A stretch of DNA of 32,628 nucleotides from Lactobacillus kalixensis DSM 16043 (GTDB lineage: Bacteria > Bacillota > Bacilli > Lactobacillales > Lactobacillaceae). Location: assembly GCF_001434335.1 (NCBI RefSeq), contig NZ_AZFM01000021.1, forward strand, positions 1-32,628, written 5' to 3'. The notes under the pieces were generated by a model. It was not told the DNA's origin. It ran no database searches and was given only the letters and a program-made list of their open reading frames with translations. Of the stretch, positions 23,253-32,256 are shown in pieces. Both the position numbers and the translations under genes were made by a program. The stretch's first letter is position 1; each line of letters starts with the position of its first letter.

Positions 23253-24683
23253 TTATTTACCAGCAGGGGTGATGTTAACAGTTACGCTCTTGATGTCTGA
23301 CCAAGGACTGATCAAATTACCGTTCAAGGCGCGAACTCTTACTTCATAAGTTTTACCCTTAAGGAAGTAGTTGACATCTGACTTGTTAGAAGAATCAGTA
23401 ATTTCATCACCAGTTACACCTTTAGACATAAATGTTGTCCAAGTGCTGGTGCCCTTGAGACGGTAAGCAATTTCGTAACTACTAATATTGTCATTCTTTG
23501 CCCAGGCGATATTGATATAAGGTTCATCGCTACCATTATCATCATAGTAACTTAACTTGATTTCTGGTGCAGCAGGCGTCTTTTGATCACTAGTCTTAGA
23601 GTAATAAGTGTAATCTTGTTCAGTAAATGGTCCGTAAACGTAAGAGCCATTCACCATCTTAGCAGCACGAACGGCGATCTTATAAGTAGTGCCGTTAGTC
23701 AATTGGTCCTTCTTAATTGTTTGACTAAGTGCATCTGGTAAAGTCTTCGAAGTGGTGTTAATACCGGAGTAGCTATTGGCATTGTAGTAAAATGGCTTTC
23801 TGGTTACCCAATTACTGCCCACACAATAGACTTCATAGCCATCTGCGTTAGTAACTTTTTCATAATCTACCTTGATACCATCGTTAGTAGCAGAGATTTT
23901 TGTAATTTTGCTTGAGCTAGGAATGACACTGCTGTCACTAATATCTTGGCTAGTTAATTTGAATGAAAAACGCCCACGTGGACCATTAGGTTGGAAGATA
24001 TATGTTCCCTTATCCAAGTACCAACTGTATTGCTTATTGTTTGCTGGTCCACGGAATTTATATGTTGGAAGCGCATATCTGTAGGTAGTAACAGGAGTCA
24101 TTGCTGGAGAGGTATTACTGTAGATATTGCCTTTTTCATATTGATAAATAGGCATTGATGAGATATTTACAGTTACTTGTTGAGGCTTATCAATGATGAA
24201 GACATATTGATGTTTGCCGTTCAATTTATCTGAATGGAACATGTCGCTTAAGCCATAGTAAGTCTTGTTCAATGAGATCTTGTTTGGTGTATTATAGGCA
24301 GTATTATTTGGAAAACTGTCTAATGAATTCTTCAACTTAGACATCTTAGTATAGCTTGTCTTGATTGAAGCTGCACTTTTAGTGGTCAAGCGGTAGTTGC
24401 CGGCACGTAGGTAGTAAACCTTAGTGTTAGCTTTTTTGCTCGGGTAAGGAACAGCTGTCCAATCCAAAGAGTTAACGATAGTGTAGCGAGCCTTAGTTGT
24501 AATCGTTACGCGTCCAGCGACCTTCAAGTGAAGACGATAGGTGTTGCCGCGGTGGACATAACTTGTGCCTTGAGTTGGCATAGAAATAGTAGCCGCTTGG
24601 GTGGTGGCAGGGTTAGCCATGCTCATGGTGGTTAACACAGCACCGCTGGCTAATAGGCTTAAAATTAGTTTCTTTGTTTTCAT
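23253..24683 (-). CDS. Secreted fibronectin type III domain protein
   Basis: A 476-residue protein with a clear signal peptide (MKTKKLILSLLASGAVLTTM then a TTQAATIS cut region near residue 31). Residues about 35-250 form two beta-rich parts that share a HRGNTYRLHLKVAGRV-like and KTYYGLSDMFHSDK-like layout, perhaps pre-peptidase-type domains. Two fibronectin type III-like domains follow (about 260-365 and 372-474), the last ending in SPWSDIKSVTVNITPAGK. There is no LPXTG, S-layer or LysM segment, so it is probably released or loosely bound. A surface or carbohydrate-binding role is possible but not shown. It is transcribed alone and has its own terminator. Confidence 0.8.
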   Translation of the reverse strand: MKTKKLILSLLASGAVLTTMSMANPATTQAATISMPTQGTSYVHRGNTYRLHLKVAGRVTITTKARYTIVNSLDWTAVPYPSKKANTKVYYLRAGNYRLTTKSAASIKTSYTKMSKLKNSLDSFPNNTAYNTPNKISLNKTYYGLSDMFHSDKLNGKHQYVFIIDKPQQVTVNISSMPIYQYEKGNIYSNTSPAMTPVTTYRYALPTYKFRGPANNKQYSWYLDKGTYIFQPNGPRGRFSFKLTSQDISDSSVIPSSSKITKISATNDGIKVDYEKVTNADGYEVYCVGSNWVTRKPFYYNANSYSGINTTSKTLPDALSQTIKKDQLTNGTTYKIAVRAAKMVNGSYVYGPFTEQDYTYYSKTSDQKTPAAPEIKLSYYDDNGSDEPYINIAWAKNDNISSYEIAYRLKGTSTWTTFMSKGVTGDEITDSSNKSDVNYFLKGKTYEVRVRALNGNLISPWSDIKSVTVNITPAGK

Positions 24684-24790
24684 GTGTATTACGCTTTCTA
24701 TAGATATACCTATATTTTATCATTTTGAGGGGACGGAGAGTGAAAATAGATTTGTTGTTGGGAAAATGTGAAAACTGCTTTTATCATAAA

Positions 24791-24820
24791 TTGCGCGGCT
24801 TCAATTGAATAGGCTATAAT
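24791..24820 (+). promoter_or_regulatory. Promoter of the GIY-YIG/DUF2075 gene
   Basis: TTGCGC (24791-24796) and TATAAT (24815-24820), 18 bp apart, 32 bp before the TTG start. Confidence 0.6.
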
Positions 24821-24851
24821 TTAAACATACTAAGAGTTAAGGTGAAGTTAA

Positions 24852-26699
24852 TTGTCAGAAAAAATCAAAGCACCAATTATTTTTGAAACTAAATATAATC
24901 AAGACACTGCTACCAAATTAAATCAAGAAATTGATCAAAAATATGCTGATAATCAAAAAGCGCAATCTTTATTAACTGAATATCCAACTGTTTATGTAAT
25001 TAATGATTCAACAGAAAAGAAAAGACATAAATATACCGTCTATGTTGGTGAAACTAATGATATTCAACGGCGAACGATTCAGCATATTGAATCTGATCCT
25101 AAAAGTAGGTCGGATTTCTCAGATTTGAAGGATTCATCTAATGTTGATATGTATGTAATAGGTCATGAACACTTCAATAAATCAATGACTTTGGATGTTG
25201 AAAACAGATTGATGCAATATTTAAGTAGTGTACCGGCTGTTTCAAAACTTAATAATCGTCGATTTAATGATCAGAATAAGTATTATAATTCCAAAGAATT
25301 TGATATTATCTTCAAATATATTTGGAAAGGCCTGAACAAGAAAAATAAAGAACTTTTTCCTGCTCAAAAATTATTAGAAGATTCAGCATTATTTAAAGCT
25401 TCACCTTTTAACAAGCTTACTTCAGAACAATTAAAAGCCAAAAGTTTAATTATCGAAAAAATCAATCAGGCATTAATTGAATCAAAATCAGATCGAGAAA
25501 AAGATGGAAAACTAATCTTGGTTGAAGGGGATGCAGGTTCTGGTAAGACAGTTTTAATGAGTAATATTTTTTATGATCTTGTTCATGAAAATCATTTGAT
25601 GAATGAAAATCGCAAAGAAGATGATCAACAATCTAACAAACGATTATCAGTGGCAATGTTGGTTAATCAAAATGAACAACTAAAAGTCTACGAAGAAATC
25701 TCCAAAAAGCTATTTGATAAAGAAGACAATGTTGAAGTTGAAAAGCCAGTAACTTTTATCAAGAACACTTATCCAGATGAAAAGGTTGATATTGCTTTAG
25801 TAGATGAAGCTCACTTATTGCTAACTCAAAACAATCAATCATATTCAAATAGTAAAAATCAAAAGGGACCTAAATTAGGTTCTAATATGCTATTGGATAT
25901 TATGAAGAGAGCTAAGGTTGTGATGGCAGTTTTCGATCCTAAACAGATTCTTTCTACAGCAAGTGTTTGGGATGGGGATGCTTTTAAAATCTTAGAAGAC
26001 AAAACGGGTAAAGAAAATATTGTTCGTTTGCATAATCAAATGCGGATTGATGCGTCATCTGAAACAGTTAAATGGATTCGTAATTTAATTGATTACGGTA
26101 AAATTGGAAAGATTCCTGAAGATGAGAAATATTCAATTAAGATCTTTTCAGATCCTGCAAAAATGGAACAAGCTATTAGTAATAAGAATGAAGATCAAGA
26201 AAATGGTATTAGTCGAATGGTAGCTACTTTTGATTGGCCTTATTCAGGAGGTAAGACTTTACCACCTTCTGATCAAAAATATTGGTTAGTTAGTGAAGGC
26301 GATTGGCAGATGCCTTGGAACTATGAAATTAATGCTCGTGACAAATATGAAAAGAATCATCGTGCAGGTAGAGTGGTGAAATATAACCAACAATCTTGGG
26401 CTGAAAAAGACTATACGATCAATGAGATCGGTTCTACTTATACCGTTCAAGGATTTGATCTCAACTTTGTTGGTGTAGAATTGGGACCTTCAGTAAAATA
26501 TCGTGATGGCAGAATTATTCACGATCCATCAGAAAGTGAAAATAGTAAAGCTACGCAAAAACGTGATTCAAGTAAGAGTTATGCTCAAGAATTGTTGAAA
26601 AATGAGTTCAATGTCTTATTAACTCGTGGTGTTCATGGCTTATATATTCATGCGGTTGATCCAGCACTGCAGAAGGCTTTGGAAGATGCAGCTAAGTAG
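24852..26699 (+). CDS. GIY-YIG nuclease fused to a DUF2075 (Schlafen-like) helicase
   Basis: A 615-residue protein using a TTG start behind AAGGTGAAG. Residues about 45-160 form a GIY-YIG nuclease: TVYVGETNDIQRR carries the Tyr and Arg, VENRLMQYL the metal Glu, and a later Asn-rich KLNNRRFN the final part. From about 200, a DUF2075 P-loop domain follows: Walker A GDAGSGKT (226-233), Walker B VDIALVDEAHLL, then QMRIDASSETV, and a C-terminal helicase motif (INEIGSTYTVQGFDLNFVGV; VLLTRGVHGLYI). Proteins with this layout are thought to act on DNA or RNA, and several such nuclease-helicase fusions serve in phage defence. It ends with its own terminator 250 bp before cas9, so it is a neighbour of the CRISPR locus, not part of its operon. 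Confidence 0.85.
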   Translation: MSEKIKAPIIFETKYNQDTATKLNQEIDQKYADNQKAQSLLTEYPTVYVINDSTEKKRHKYTVYVGETNDIQRRTIQHIESDPKSRSDFSDLKDSSNVDMYVIGHEHFNKSMTLDVENRLMQYLSSVPAVSKLNNRRFNDQNKYYNSKEFDIIFKYIWKGLNKKNKELFPAQKLLEDSALFKASPFNKLTSEQLKAKSLIIEKINQALIESKSDREKDGKLILVEGDAGSGKTVLMSNIFYDLVHENHLMNENRKEDDQQSNKRLSVAMLVNQNEQLKVYEEISKKLFDKEDNVEVEKPVTFIKNTYPDEKVDIALVDEAHLLLTQNNQSYSNSKNQKGPKLGSNMLLDIMKRAKVVMAVFDPKQILSTASVWDGDAFKILEDKTGKENIVRLHNQMRIDASSETVKWIRNLIDYGKIGKIPEDEKYSIKIFSDPAKMEQAISNKNEDQENGISRMVATFDWPYSGGKTLPPSDQKYWLVSEGDWQMPWNYEINARDKYEKNHRAGRVVKYNQQSWAEKDYTINEIGSTYTVQGFDLNFVGVELGPSVKYRDGRIIHDPSESENSKATQKRDSSKSYAQELLKNEFNVLLTRGVHGLYIHAVDPALQKALEDAAK

Positions 26700-26775
26700 T
26701 TTGGCATTAGTATAAAACTTTAAAATATAGAAAAATGATTTTACAAGTTGTATATATACCAGTTCAAAAAGTAAT

Positions 26776-26807
26776 AAAAATTAGCGAGGTAGTTTCGCTA
26801 ATTTTTT
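26776..26807 (+). terminator. Terminator after the GIY-YIG/DUF2075 gene
   Basis: AAAAATTAGCGA (26776-26787) pairs with TCGCTAATTTTT (26795-26806) around a seven-base loop. Confidence 0.85.
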
Positions 26808-26873
26808 ATTTAAAGAATTATAGTCATGTATGAAGGTACTATTAATTACGTCGACATGCTTGTCGATAAAAAA

Positions 26874-26902
26874 TTGCATATATTATTTTTAGCGTTTTAT
26901 AA
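26874..26902 (+). promoter_or_regulatory. Possible cas9 promoter
   Basis: TTGCAT (26874-26879) and TTATAA (26897-26902), 17 bp apart. A ribosome site GAGG lies about 10 bases before the cas9 ATG. A small inverted repeat TCGACATGCTTGTCGA (26851-26866) sits just upstream. Confidence 0.4.
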
Positions 26903-26947
26903 ATGGGTTAAAATAAATTTATATTATTAGAATAGAGGAACGAAGTT

Positions 26948-29900
26948 ATGAATCAATCAGAGCCTTATTATTTAGGTATAGATACTGGTGTTTCAAATGC
27001 AGGACATGCTGCCATTGATGAAAATTTCAATATCTTAAAATATCATCATAAAAAAGAAATAGGTGTAACTCAATTTAAAAAAGCTAACACAGCAGAAAAG
27101 AGAAGAAGCTTTAGAGGTGCTAGAAGAAGATATAGTCATAGAAGTTGGCGTTTAAAGCAGTTTGAAAGATATATGGCCCCTTATTTTGAAGAAAAAGGTG
27201 TCAACTATAAAGAATATCTCAAGGCTTTTAATAATTCTTGGATATCACCTAAAGATAAAAATAGGAAACAGTTAAAATTTAATACTGAATTATCAAAATA
27301 TAACACAAGATTTGAAGCAATGGTTTCACTAATTGAAAATGATGATAGTGTACCTAAGGATCCCGCTAGAAGATTGCAGTTGATATTTGAAGTTATGCAT
27401 CCTCTAATTAAATATCGAGGTAATTTCTTAGAAAAAGGGGAAGTAGAAGACTTTGCAATGCCAAAGTTGGATTATTTTTTAGCGTTGAATGAAATTAATG
27501 CTGCTTTGGTAAAAGTTGGAAAAAATCATGAATTATCTGAAGCTTATCTTCTTAACATAACTAATGCTAAGAAGATAGAGTCAGTAATGAGTGATGAAAC
27601 TATTAATAATGCAAAAAAGTGTGATTATATAGCTGATCTTTTAGTAGTTGATAAATTAAAGTCTGATGCTAAAAAGTTAAACAAGACTTTGTGTAAAAGT
27701 ATTGCTAGTTTAATTTTGGGAAGAAGTGTAACAAGTAAAAGCTTAAAACAGTTGTTTAATTATGAAGCTGAAATAAAAGTTAATAATAAGGCTGTTAAAG
27801 GATTTCGGTTTGGAAGTGGTGATACACAAGATATTCTTGACGTAATGTATGACTCCTATCCCGTGAACGCTACTTTGTTATTAGATAGTCTATATAAAAC
27901 GTATCGACAAATTAAGCTTTTTGAGCTTCTACCTGGTGGTAAGTATTTTGAAAGTATGGTTAAGTCATATTCTGAGTTTAAAGAGCAGCTGGCTAACTAT
28001 AAGAAGGCGTTAAAAACTATTAAAAATCCAGATGTTGTTAATACAATGAAGGATAAGTTGAATTCTTATTTATATTTTAAACGTAGGGGTAAAAAGATAG
28101 ATTATGAAACCTTTATCGCAAGTATATCTAAAGAAACTAAGGGCAATAAATCCAATAATTTTTATCCATATCGAAATGAGAATAAATATGTAAAAGCTAT
28201 TTTTGAACAAATTGATAAAGGCAATTTCTTGAAAAAGCAAAGAGGTCTTGACAATAATAATTTACCTCATCAAGTAATGCAATTAGAATTGCGTAGAATA
28301 ATAGATACGCAATCTAAAGTGAAAGGCTTCGAATGGTTAGCTAAAGATGACTTAACTAATAAGCATGAAAAGTATAACCTTGAGCGCTTTATTGATTTTA
28401 GAATTCCGTATTATGTTGGTCCATTAGATAGAAATAATTCTTCTGAATTTTCATGGGTTTGTTATAAGGATAAGAAGAAAATTCCACTTACTGTTTGGAA
28501 TTTCAATGAAAGAATAGATTTTGGTAGAACAATCAATCACTTTATTCGTAGAATGACTGCGACTGATACTTATATATTAGGGGAAGCAGTATTACCCGCT
28601 TCAAGTTTGATTTATCAAAAGTATGAAGTACTTAACGAATTGAATAAAATTAAAGTTAAGGGGCAGAGCTTATCAGTTAATTTAAAGCAGGATATCTTTG
28701 ACCAATTATTTAAGAAGGGTGACGTGAATTTACAACGACTTTGTGGATATTTAAATGCATATGTAAATGAATATAATAATGATTTGAAAGCAAGTGAAAT
28801 TACGGGCCTACCAGAAACTGGGAAATTCAATTCATCGTTAAGTACATATCATTTGTTAAAAGAAGATATTCCAGATCTAATTAGTGATCCAAAGTATCAA
28901 AATGACATTGATCAGATTGTTGAAATTCTAACTGTATTTGATAAAGACTCTATTAAAGTTAAAAAAGAAGAAATATCTAAATTAAAGATTTCAAAGATTG
29001 ACGGATTTCCTTTAAATAAGATTGCAAGTAAGCAATTCAAAGGCTGGGGAAGATTATCCAAAAAACTTTTATGTGATCTGAAGTCTAAGACAATATTAAA
29101 CGACAATAAAGAATATTCAATTCTAGATATTTTATGGTTTACAGACTTAAACTTACAGCAAATTATTAAAAAAGAAGATTTTAAAGATCAAATCCAAAAA
29201 TTGAATAAACAATTTACTATGGGGGAGTCAAGAGAAGATAAAATAAATCGTATTTTACAGTATTCTAGAATATCAGCTCACAATGAAAGAAGTATTCGGC
29301 AACTTGTTGCTATAGTTGATGACTATACTCAATTCAATAATCGAGCACCTAAAATGATATCTTTAGAATTTGCTAGAGGTTCTCAGAAAAATGCAAATAA
29401 TTCAACTAAGTATGAACGTGTCCAACAAATTTTACAAAATGCAGTAACAAAGATTGAATGGGATAAGAATTTAGAAAAAGAATTTAATTCCTTTAAGTCT
29501 AATAAACAAAAGTTTGGCTTGAAAGAATATTTGTACTTTACACAAAATGGTAAAGATATTTATGATTCTACACCAATAGATATTAATGATTTAGATAGAT
29601 ATGATATTGACCATATTTATGCCAGATCTAAACATGGTACGGATAATTCTTTAGATAATATAGTATTAACATCTGTTAAAAATAATAGAGATATCAAAAA
29701 AGATAAGCCAGCTGTAAAAGCTTTTTCAAAACAAAAGGATTTTTGGAAAAATTTGAAGGATTGCAGACTTATTTCTGAACAGAAGTATAAAAATCTCAAT
29801 ACTGACTGGACTGAGAAAAATTTTGATGTTCATCAAAAGAGTAGAATGATAGCTCGCTCATTAGTAGATACAAGCGCAATTACCAAAATTACAGCTCAAA

Positions 29901-31018
29901 TTTTAAACGAATTATATCCTGACACTACTATTATTGCGATTAATGCAGGATTGAGCCAAAGCTTACGTGAAAAATTCAATTTGTTTAAGGTCAGAGATGT
30001 TAATGACTATCACCATGCAGTAGATGCATATTTAGCTGCTTTTAGTGCTGTTTTTATGTGGAAACTTTATCCTTCTTTGCGCCCAATGTTGGACTATAAC
30101 GATTATTTAGTGTCAAGAAAAGTAAAAGACATCGATTTAAATAAATTTGGATTCGCTACGTTAAATGAGGGAAAGAAACACCATTTAGTTCATGATGGTA
30201 TAATTACTAATTCTGACGGAGAGATAGTAGGTAATCAAAAGAAAATTATAAAACAATTGGAGAAACTTAGAAATCCTAAATGGATGTCTGTAGTTTATCG
30301 TCCAATAGAAAATGGTAATAAAGGTGGAGGATTATTTAAACAAACCATCAATAAAGCAAAGCAGAGTAAAAAAGCGATTTCTAAGAAACGTAATTTAGAT
30401 TCTGCTATTTATGGTTATTATGATACCCCTAATACTAAATCTATGATGCTTATAAAATTCGAAGGAAAATATAAGATAATAAATATTCCAAATGGGTTAA
30501 ATCTTAGGGATTCAAAAGCAATTGATCAGTTGATTAAGAAAAATTTGCCTAAGAATAAACAATATCGTATTTTGATAAAGAATATCTTACCATTTACTAT
30601 GGCTCAAGATGTTATAAAAAAGGAAAATTCAAAATATAAGGCACATTATTTGATTGTTAGTGCTGATGGTCCAACTAATTATGATCAATTGTGGCTGCCA
30701 AATAATGTAATGGAATTGCTAGAAGAACTAGACAAAAGACCAGCTGAATTGTTTGAAAATGAAGATATGGATAAAAAGTTAAACAATGCATTTGAACAAA
30801 TTTGTTATTACGTAGAACAATACAGTCCATTAATCGCTTATCAACAAACTGCTTGGCAAGCTTTAGTAGCCAATAAAGAAAAATTCATAAAATTAAAAGC
30901 AAATGGCGATAAGGAAAAGTTGCAAGCTAAATATGGAGAAATAATTAGTATTTTGCAGGCTATTCATTCAAATAGTTCAAAATATTTCAATATTTCAATG
31001 GAAAAAAGAACTCAATAG
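26948..31018 (+). CDS. cas9: Cas9 (type II), C-terminus lost by frameshift
   Basis: As it stands the frame encodes 1356 residues. RuvC-I is YLGIDTGVSNAGHAAID with Asp12; the Arg-rich bridge helix is RRSFRGARRRYSHRSWRL; RuvC-II is MISLEFARGSQKN with Glu807; HNH is YDIDHIYARSKHGTDNSLDN with His889; RuvC-III is YHHAVDAYLAAFS with His1022 and Asp1026. Both nuclease centres are thus intact. The last true residues are SKYFN (to 1348); the final eight (ISMEKRTQ) are out of frame, caused by the tandem 8-bp duplication at 30984-30999. Removing one copy restores 45 more codons and a 1393-residue Cas9. The lost part is the end of the PAM-interacting domain. The neighbours cas1 and cas2 fit type II-A or II-C; size and lactobacillus context favour II-A. 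Confidence 0.93.
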   Translation: MNQSEPYYLGIDTGVSNAGHAAIDENFNILKYHHKKEIGVTQFKKANTAEKRRSFRGARRRYSHRSWRLKQFERYMAPYFEEKGVNYKEYLKAFNNSWISPKDKNRKQLKFNTELSKYNTRFEAMVSLIENDDSVPKDPARRLQLIFEVMHPLIKYRGNFLEKGEVEDFAMPKLDYFLALNEINAALVKVGKNHELSEAYLLNITNAKKIESVMSDETINNAKKCDYIADLLVVDKLKSDAKKLNKTLCKSIASLILGRSVTSKSLKQLFNYEAEIKVNNKAVKGFRFGSGDTQDILDVMYDSYPVNATLLLDSLYKTYRQIKLFELLPGGKYFESMVKSYSEFKEQLANYKKALKTIKNPDVVNTMKDKLNSYLYFKRRGKKIDYETFIASISKETKGNKSNNFYPYRNENKYVKAIFEQIDKGNFLKKQRGLDNNNLPHQVMQLELRRIIDTQSKVKGFEWLAKDDLTNKHEKYNLERFIDFRIPYYVGPLDRNNSSEFSWVCYKDKKKIPLTVWNFNERIDFGRTINHFIRRMTATDTYILGEAVLPASSLIYQKYEVLNELNKIKVKGQSLSVNLKQDIFDQLFKKGDVNLQRLCGYLNAYVNEYNNDLKASEITGLPETGKFNSSLSTYHLLKEDIPDLISDPKYQNDIDQIVEILTVFDKDSIKVKKEEISKLKISKIDGFPLNKIASKQFKGWGRLSKKLLCDLKSKTILNDNKEYSILDILWFTDLNLQQIIKKEDFKDQIQKLNKQFTMGESREDKINRILQYSRISAHNERSIRQLVAIVDDYTQFNNRAPKMISLEFARGSQKNANNSTKYERVQQILQNAVTKIEWDKNLEKEFNSFKSNKQKFGLKEYLYFTQNGKDIYDSTPIDINDLDRYDIDHIYARSKHGTDNSLDNIVLTSVKNNRDIKKDKPAVKAFSKQKDFWKNLKDCRLISEQKYKNLNTDWTEKNFDVHQKSRMIARSLVDTSAITKITAQILNELYPDTTIIAINAGLSQSLREKFNLFKVRDVNDYHHAVDAYLAAFSAVFMWKLYPSLRPMLDYNDYLVSRKVKDIDLNKFGFATLNEGKKHHLVHDGIITNSDGEIVGNQKKIIKQLEKLRNPKWMSVVYRPIENGNKGGGLFKQTINKAKQSKKAISKKRNLDSAIYGYYDTPNTKSMMLIKFEGKYKIINIPNGLNLRDSKAIDQLIKKNLPKNKQYRILIKNILPFTMAQDVIKKENSKYKAHYLIVSADGPTNYDQLWLPNNVMELLEELDKRPAELFENEDMDKKLNNAFEQICYYVEQYSPLIAYQQTAWQALVANKEKFIKLKANGDKEKLQAKYGEIISILQAIHSNSSKYFNISMEKRTQ
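30984..30999 (+). repeat. 8-bp tandem duplication inside cas9
   Basis: ATTTCAAT occurs twice head to tail (30984-30991 and 30992-30999). Eight bases shift the frame by two. With a single copy the cas9 frame runs straight on through 31000-31134. Confidence 0.9.
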
Positions 31019-31137
31019 AAGAATTTGCTGGCAGATTGGGGTATTTCCAATCTTGGAAATTAAATGATGATACACAATTAGTATTTTCATCCCCATCAGG
31101 TTTACATAAGAAATATGTTCGCTTAGGAGATCTATAA
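31000..31137 (+). pseudogene. Out-of-frame C-terminal codons of cas9
   Basis: In the frame that follows the duplication this reads GKKNSIEEFAGRLGYFQSW, then KLNDDTQLVFSSPSGLHKK and YVRLGDL before TAA (31135-31137). The SPSGLHKKYVRLGDL end resembles the SITGLYETRIDLSQL end of S. pyogenes Cas9. These 45 codons are not translated unless one ATTTCAAT copy is lost. Confidence 0.88.
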
Positions 31138-31140
31138 ATC

Positions 31141-31309
31141 AGAAAACAAGAAGACCCTCCCAGTGGGAGGGTCTTCTTTGGTACTAATGACCAGTCTAAT
31201 AATAGACGAAATCGACTTTCTTTATTTAATATCATAAAGAATCTTATTTTAACTTTTGATGTACCTAGTTAAGATGTAAAAGTCGAGATTGATTAGCTAG
31301 ATCAATCTG
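31141..31309 (-). ncRNA. Candidate tracrRNA between cas9 and cas1
   Basis: On the minus strand the region contains AAGTTAAAATAAG (31255-31243), the hallmark that joins anti-repeat and nexus in type II-A tracrRNAs. Downstream are an 8-bp hairpin (TTCTTTAT/ATAAAGAA, 31241-31218), a GTCT/AGAC hairpin (31207-31194) and a 12-bp terminator (GAAGACCCTCCC/GGGAGGGTCTTC, 31176-31150) followed by TTGTTTTCT. Upstream is the presumed anti-repeat (about 31256-31276). Length about 165 nt. It predicts a crRNA repeat starting GTTTTAGA and continuing close to TTGATGTACC. No array lies in the window to confirm this. Confidence 0.7.
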
Positions 31310-31314
31310 TAAGA

Positions 31315-31323
31315 ATTATAACA
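31315..31323 (-). promoter_or_regulatory. Extended -10 promoter of the tracrRNA candidate
   Basis: On the minus strand TGTTATAAT: a perfect -10 with the TGn extension. No good -35 is visible, which extended -10 promoters tolerate. Transcription would start near 31308. Confidence 0.55.
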
Positions 31324-31350
31324 TTTATGAGTTATTAAGGAAATAGAAAT

Positions 31351-32256
31351 ATGGCGTGGAGAGATGTATTTATAACTAATCCATGTAGGATTAGTTATAC
31401 AAACAATAATATAATCGTGCAGACAAGTGAAGGAGCTAATTACTTAAATTTAAATGATTTACAGTCTTTAATAATTGATACTCCTGAAGCGGTAATAACT
31501 TCTAGAGCTTTATCTGAAATAGCCAAGAATCAAATTAGTTTTATGATGGCTGATGAAAATTTTTTACCAAGTATAACTTTATCATCACCAATTGGTTCAA
31601 CTTTTTCAGTAAAGAAAATCAATTCGCAAATAAATTGGAGTGAGGATAGAAAGAACACTTTATGGACAAAAATTATTTATCGGAAGATATCTAATCAAAT
31701 TAATACGGCCCAAGAATTAAAATGTAATGTTATAGGGATGCAAAAGCATCTTGATAAATTGGAATACGGTGATAAAACGAATCAAGAGGCTATTGTAGCT
31801 AATCTGTATTTTTCGTTAATTGCTGGAAAAGGTTTTAAAAGAAGAGAAGAAAGCTTTCCAATAAATAATTGTTTAGATTATGGATATGCTGTATTACTTA
31901 ATAGAATTAGTATGGAAATAGCAGGTCATGGCTTTTTGTTGCAGCTTGGAATACATCATTGTAGCGTGGCTAATCCATATAATTTAAGTTCGGATCTTAT
32001 TGAATCATGGCGTTTTATTATGGATGATTATGTATTTAAGAATGACATTACAGATTTAAATACATTAAACAAAGCTAGATTAATTGACAGATTAAACCAT
32101 GAAATAAAATTTAACGGAAAAAGACAACTTGTTTCAAATGCTATAAAAATATATGTAAATGATTGCTTGAATTATTTAAATGAAAAGAAAGATGATATCA
32201 GCTTTGAGGTAGAAAAAATTGAGGATTCAGATAATGAGAATGCTAGTGATGTTTGA
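31351..32256 (+). CDS. cas1: CRISPR-associated endonuclease Cas1
   Basis: A 301-residue Cas1 of the type II kind. The metal-binding residues are visible: Glu in TNQEAIVANLYFS, His in LGIHHCSVANPYNLSSDLIE, and Glu/Asp in the same stretch. The acidic C-terminal tail (EVEKIEDSDNENASDV) overlaps the cas2 start. AAGGAAA (31337-31343) serves as ribosome site. It acts with Cas2 to insert new spacers; in type II-A it also needs Cas9 and Csn2. The frame is intact. Confidence 0.95.
   Translation: MAWRDVFITNPCRISYTNNNIIVQTSEGANYLNLNDLQSLIIDTPEAVITSRALSEIAKNQISFMMADENFLPSITLSSPIGSTFSVKKINSQINWSEDRKNTLWTKIIYRKISNQINTAQELKCNVIGMQKHLDKLEYGDKTNQEAIVANLYFSLIAGKGFKRREESFPINNCLDYGYAVLLNRISMEIAGHGFLLQLGIHHCSVANPYNLSSDLIESWRFIMDDYVFKNDITDLNTLNKARLIDRLNHEIKFNGKRQLVSNAIKIYVNDCLNYLNEKKDDISFEVEKIEDSDNENASDV

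Noticed and set aside
31256-31309. A long tracrRNA form acting as a natural guide on the cas9 promoter
   Set aside because: The 5' part shares only an 8-base match with the cas9 start region, and no convincing repeat-like arm pairs with the anti-repeat; too weak to claim.
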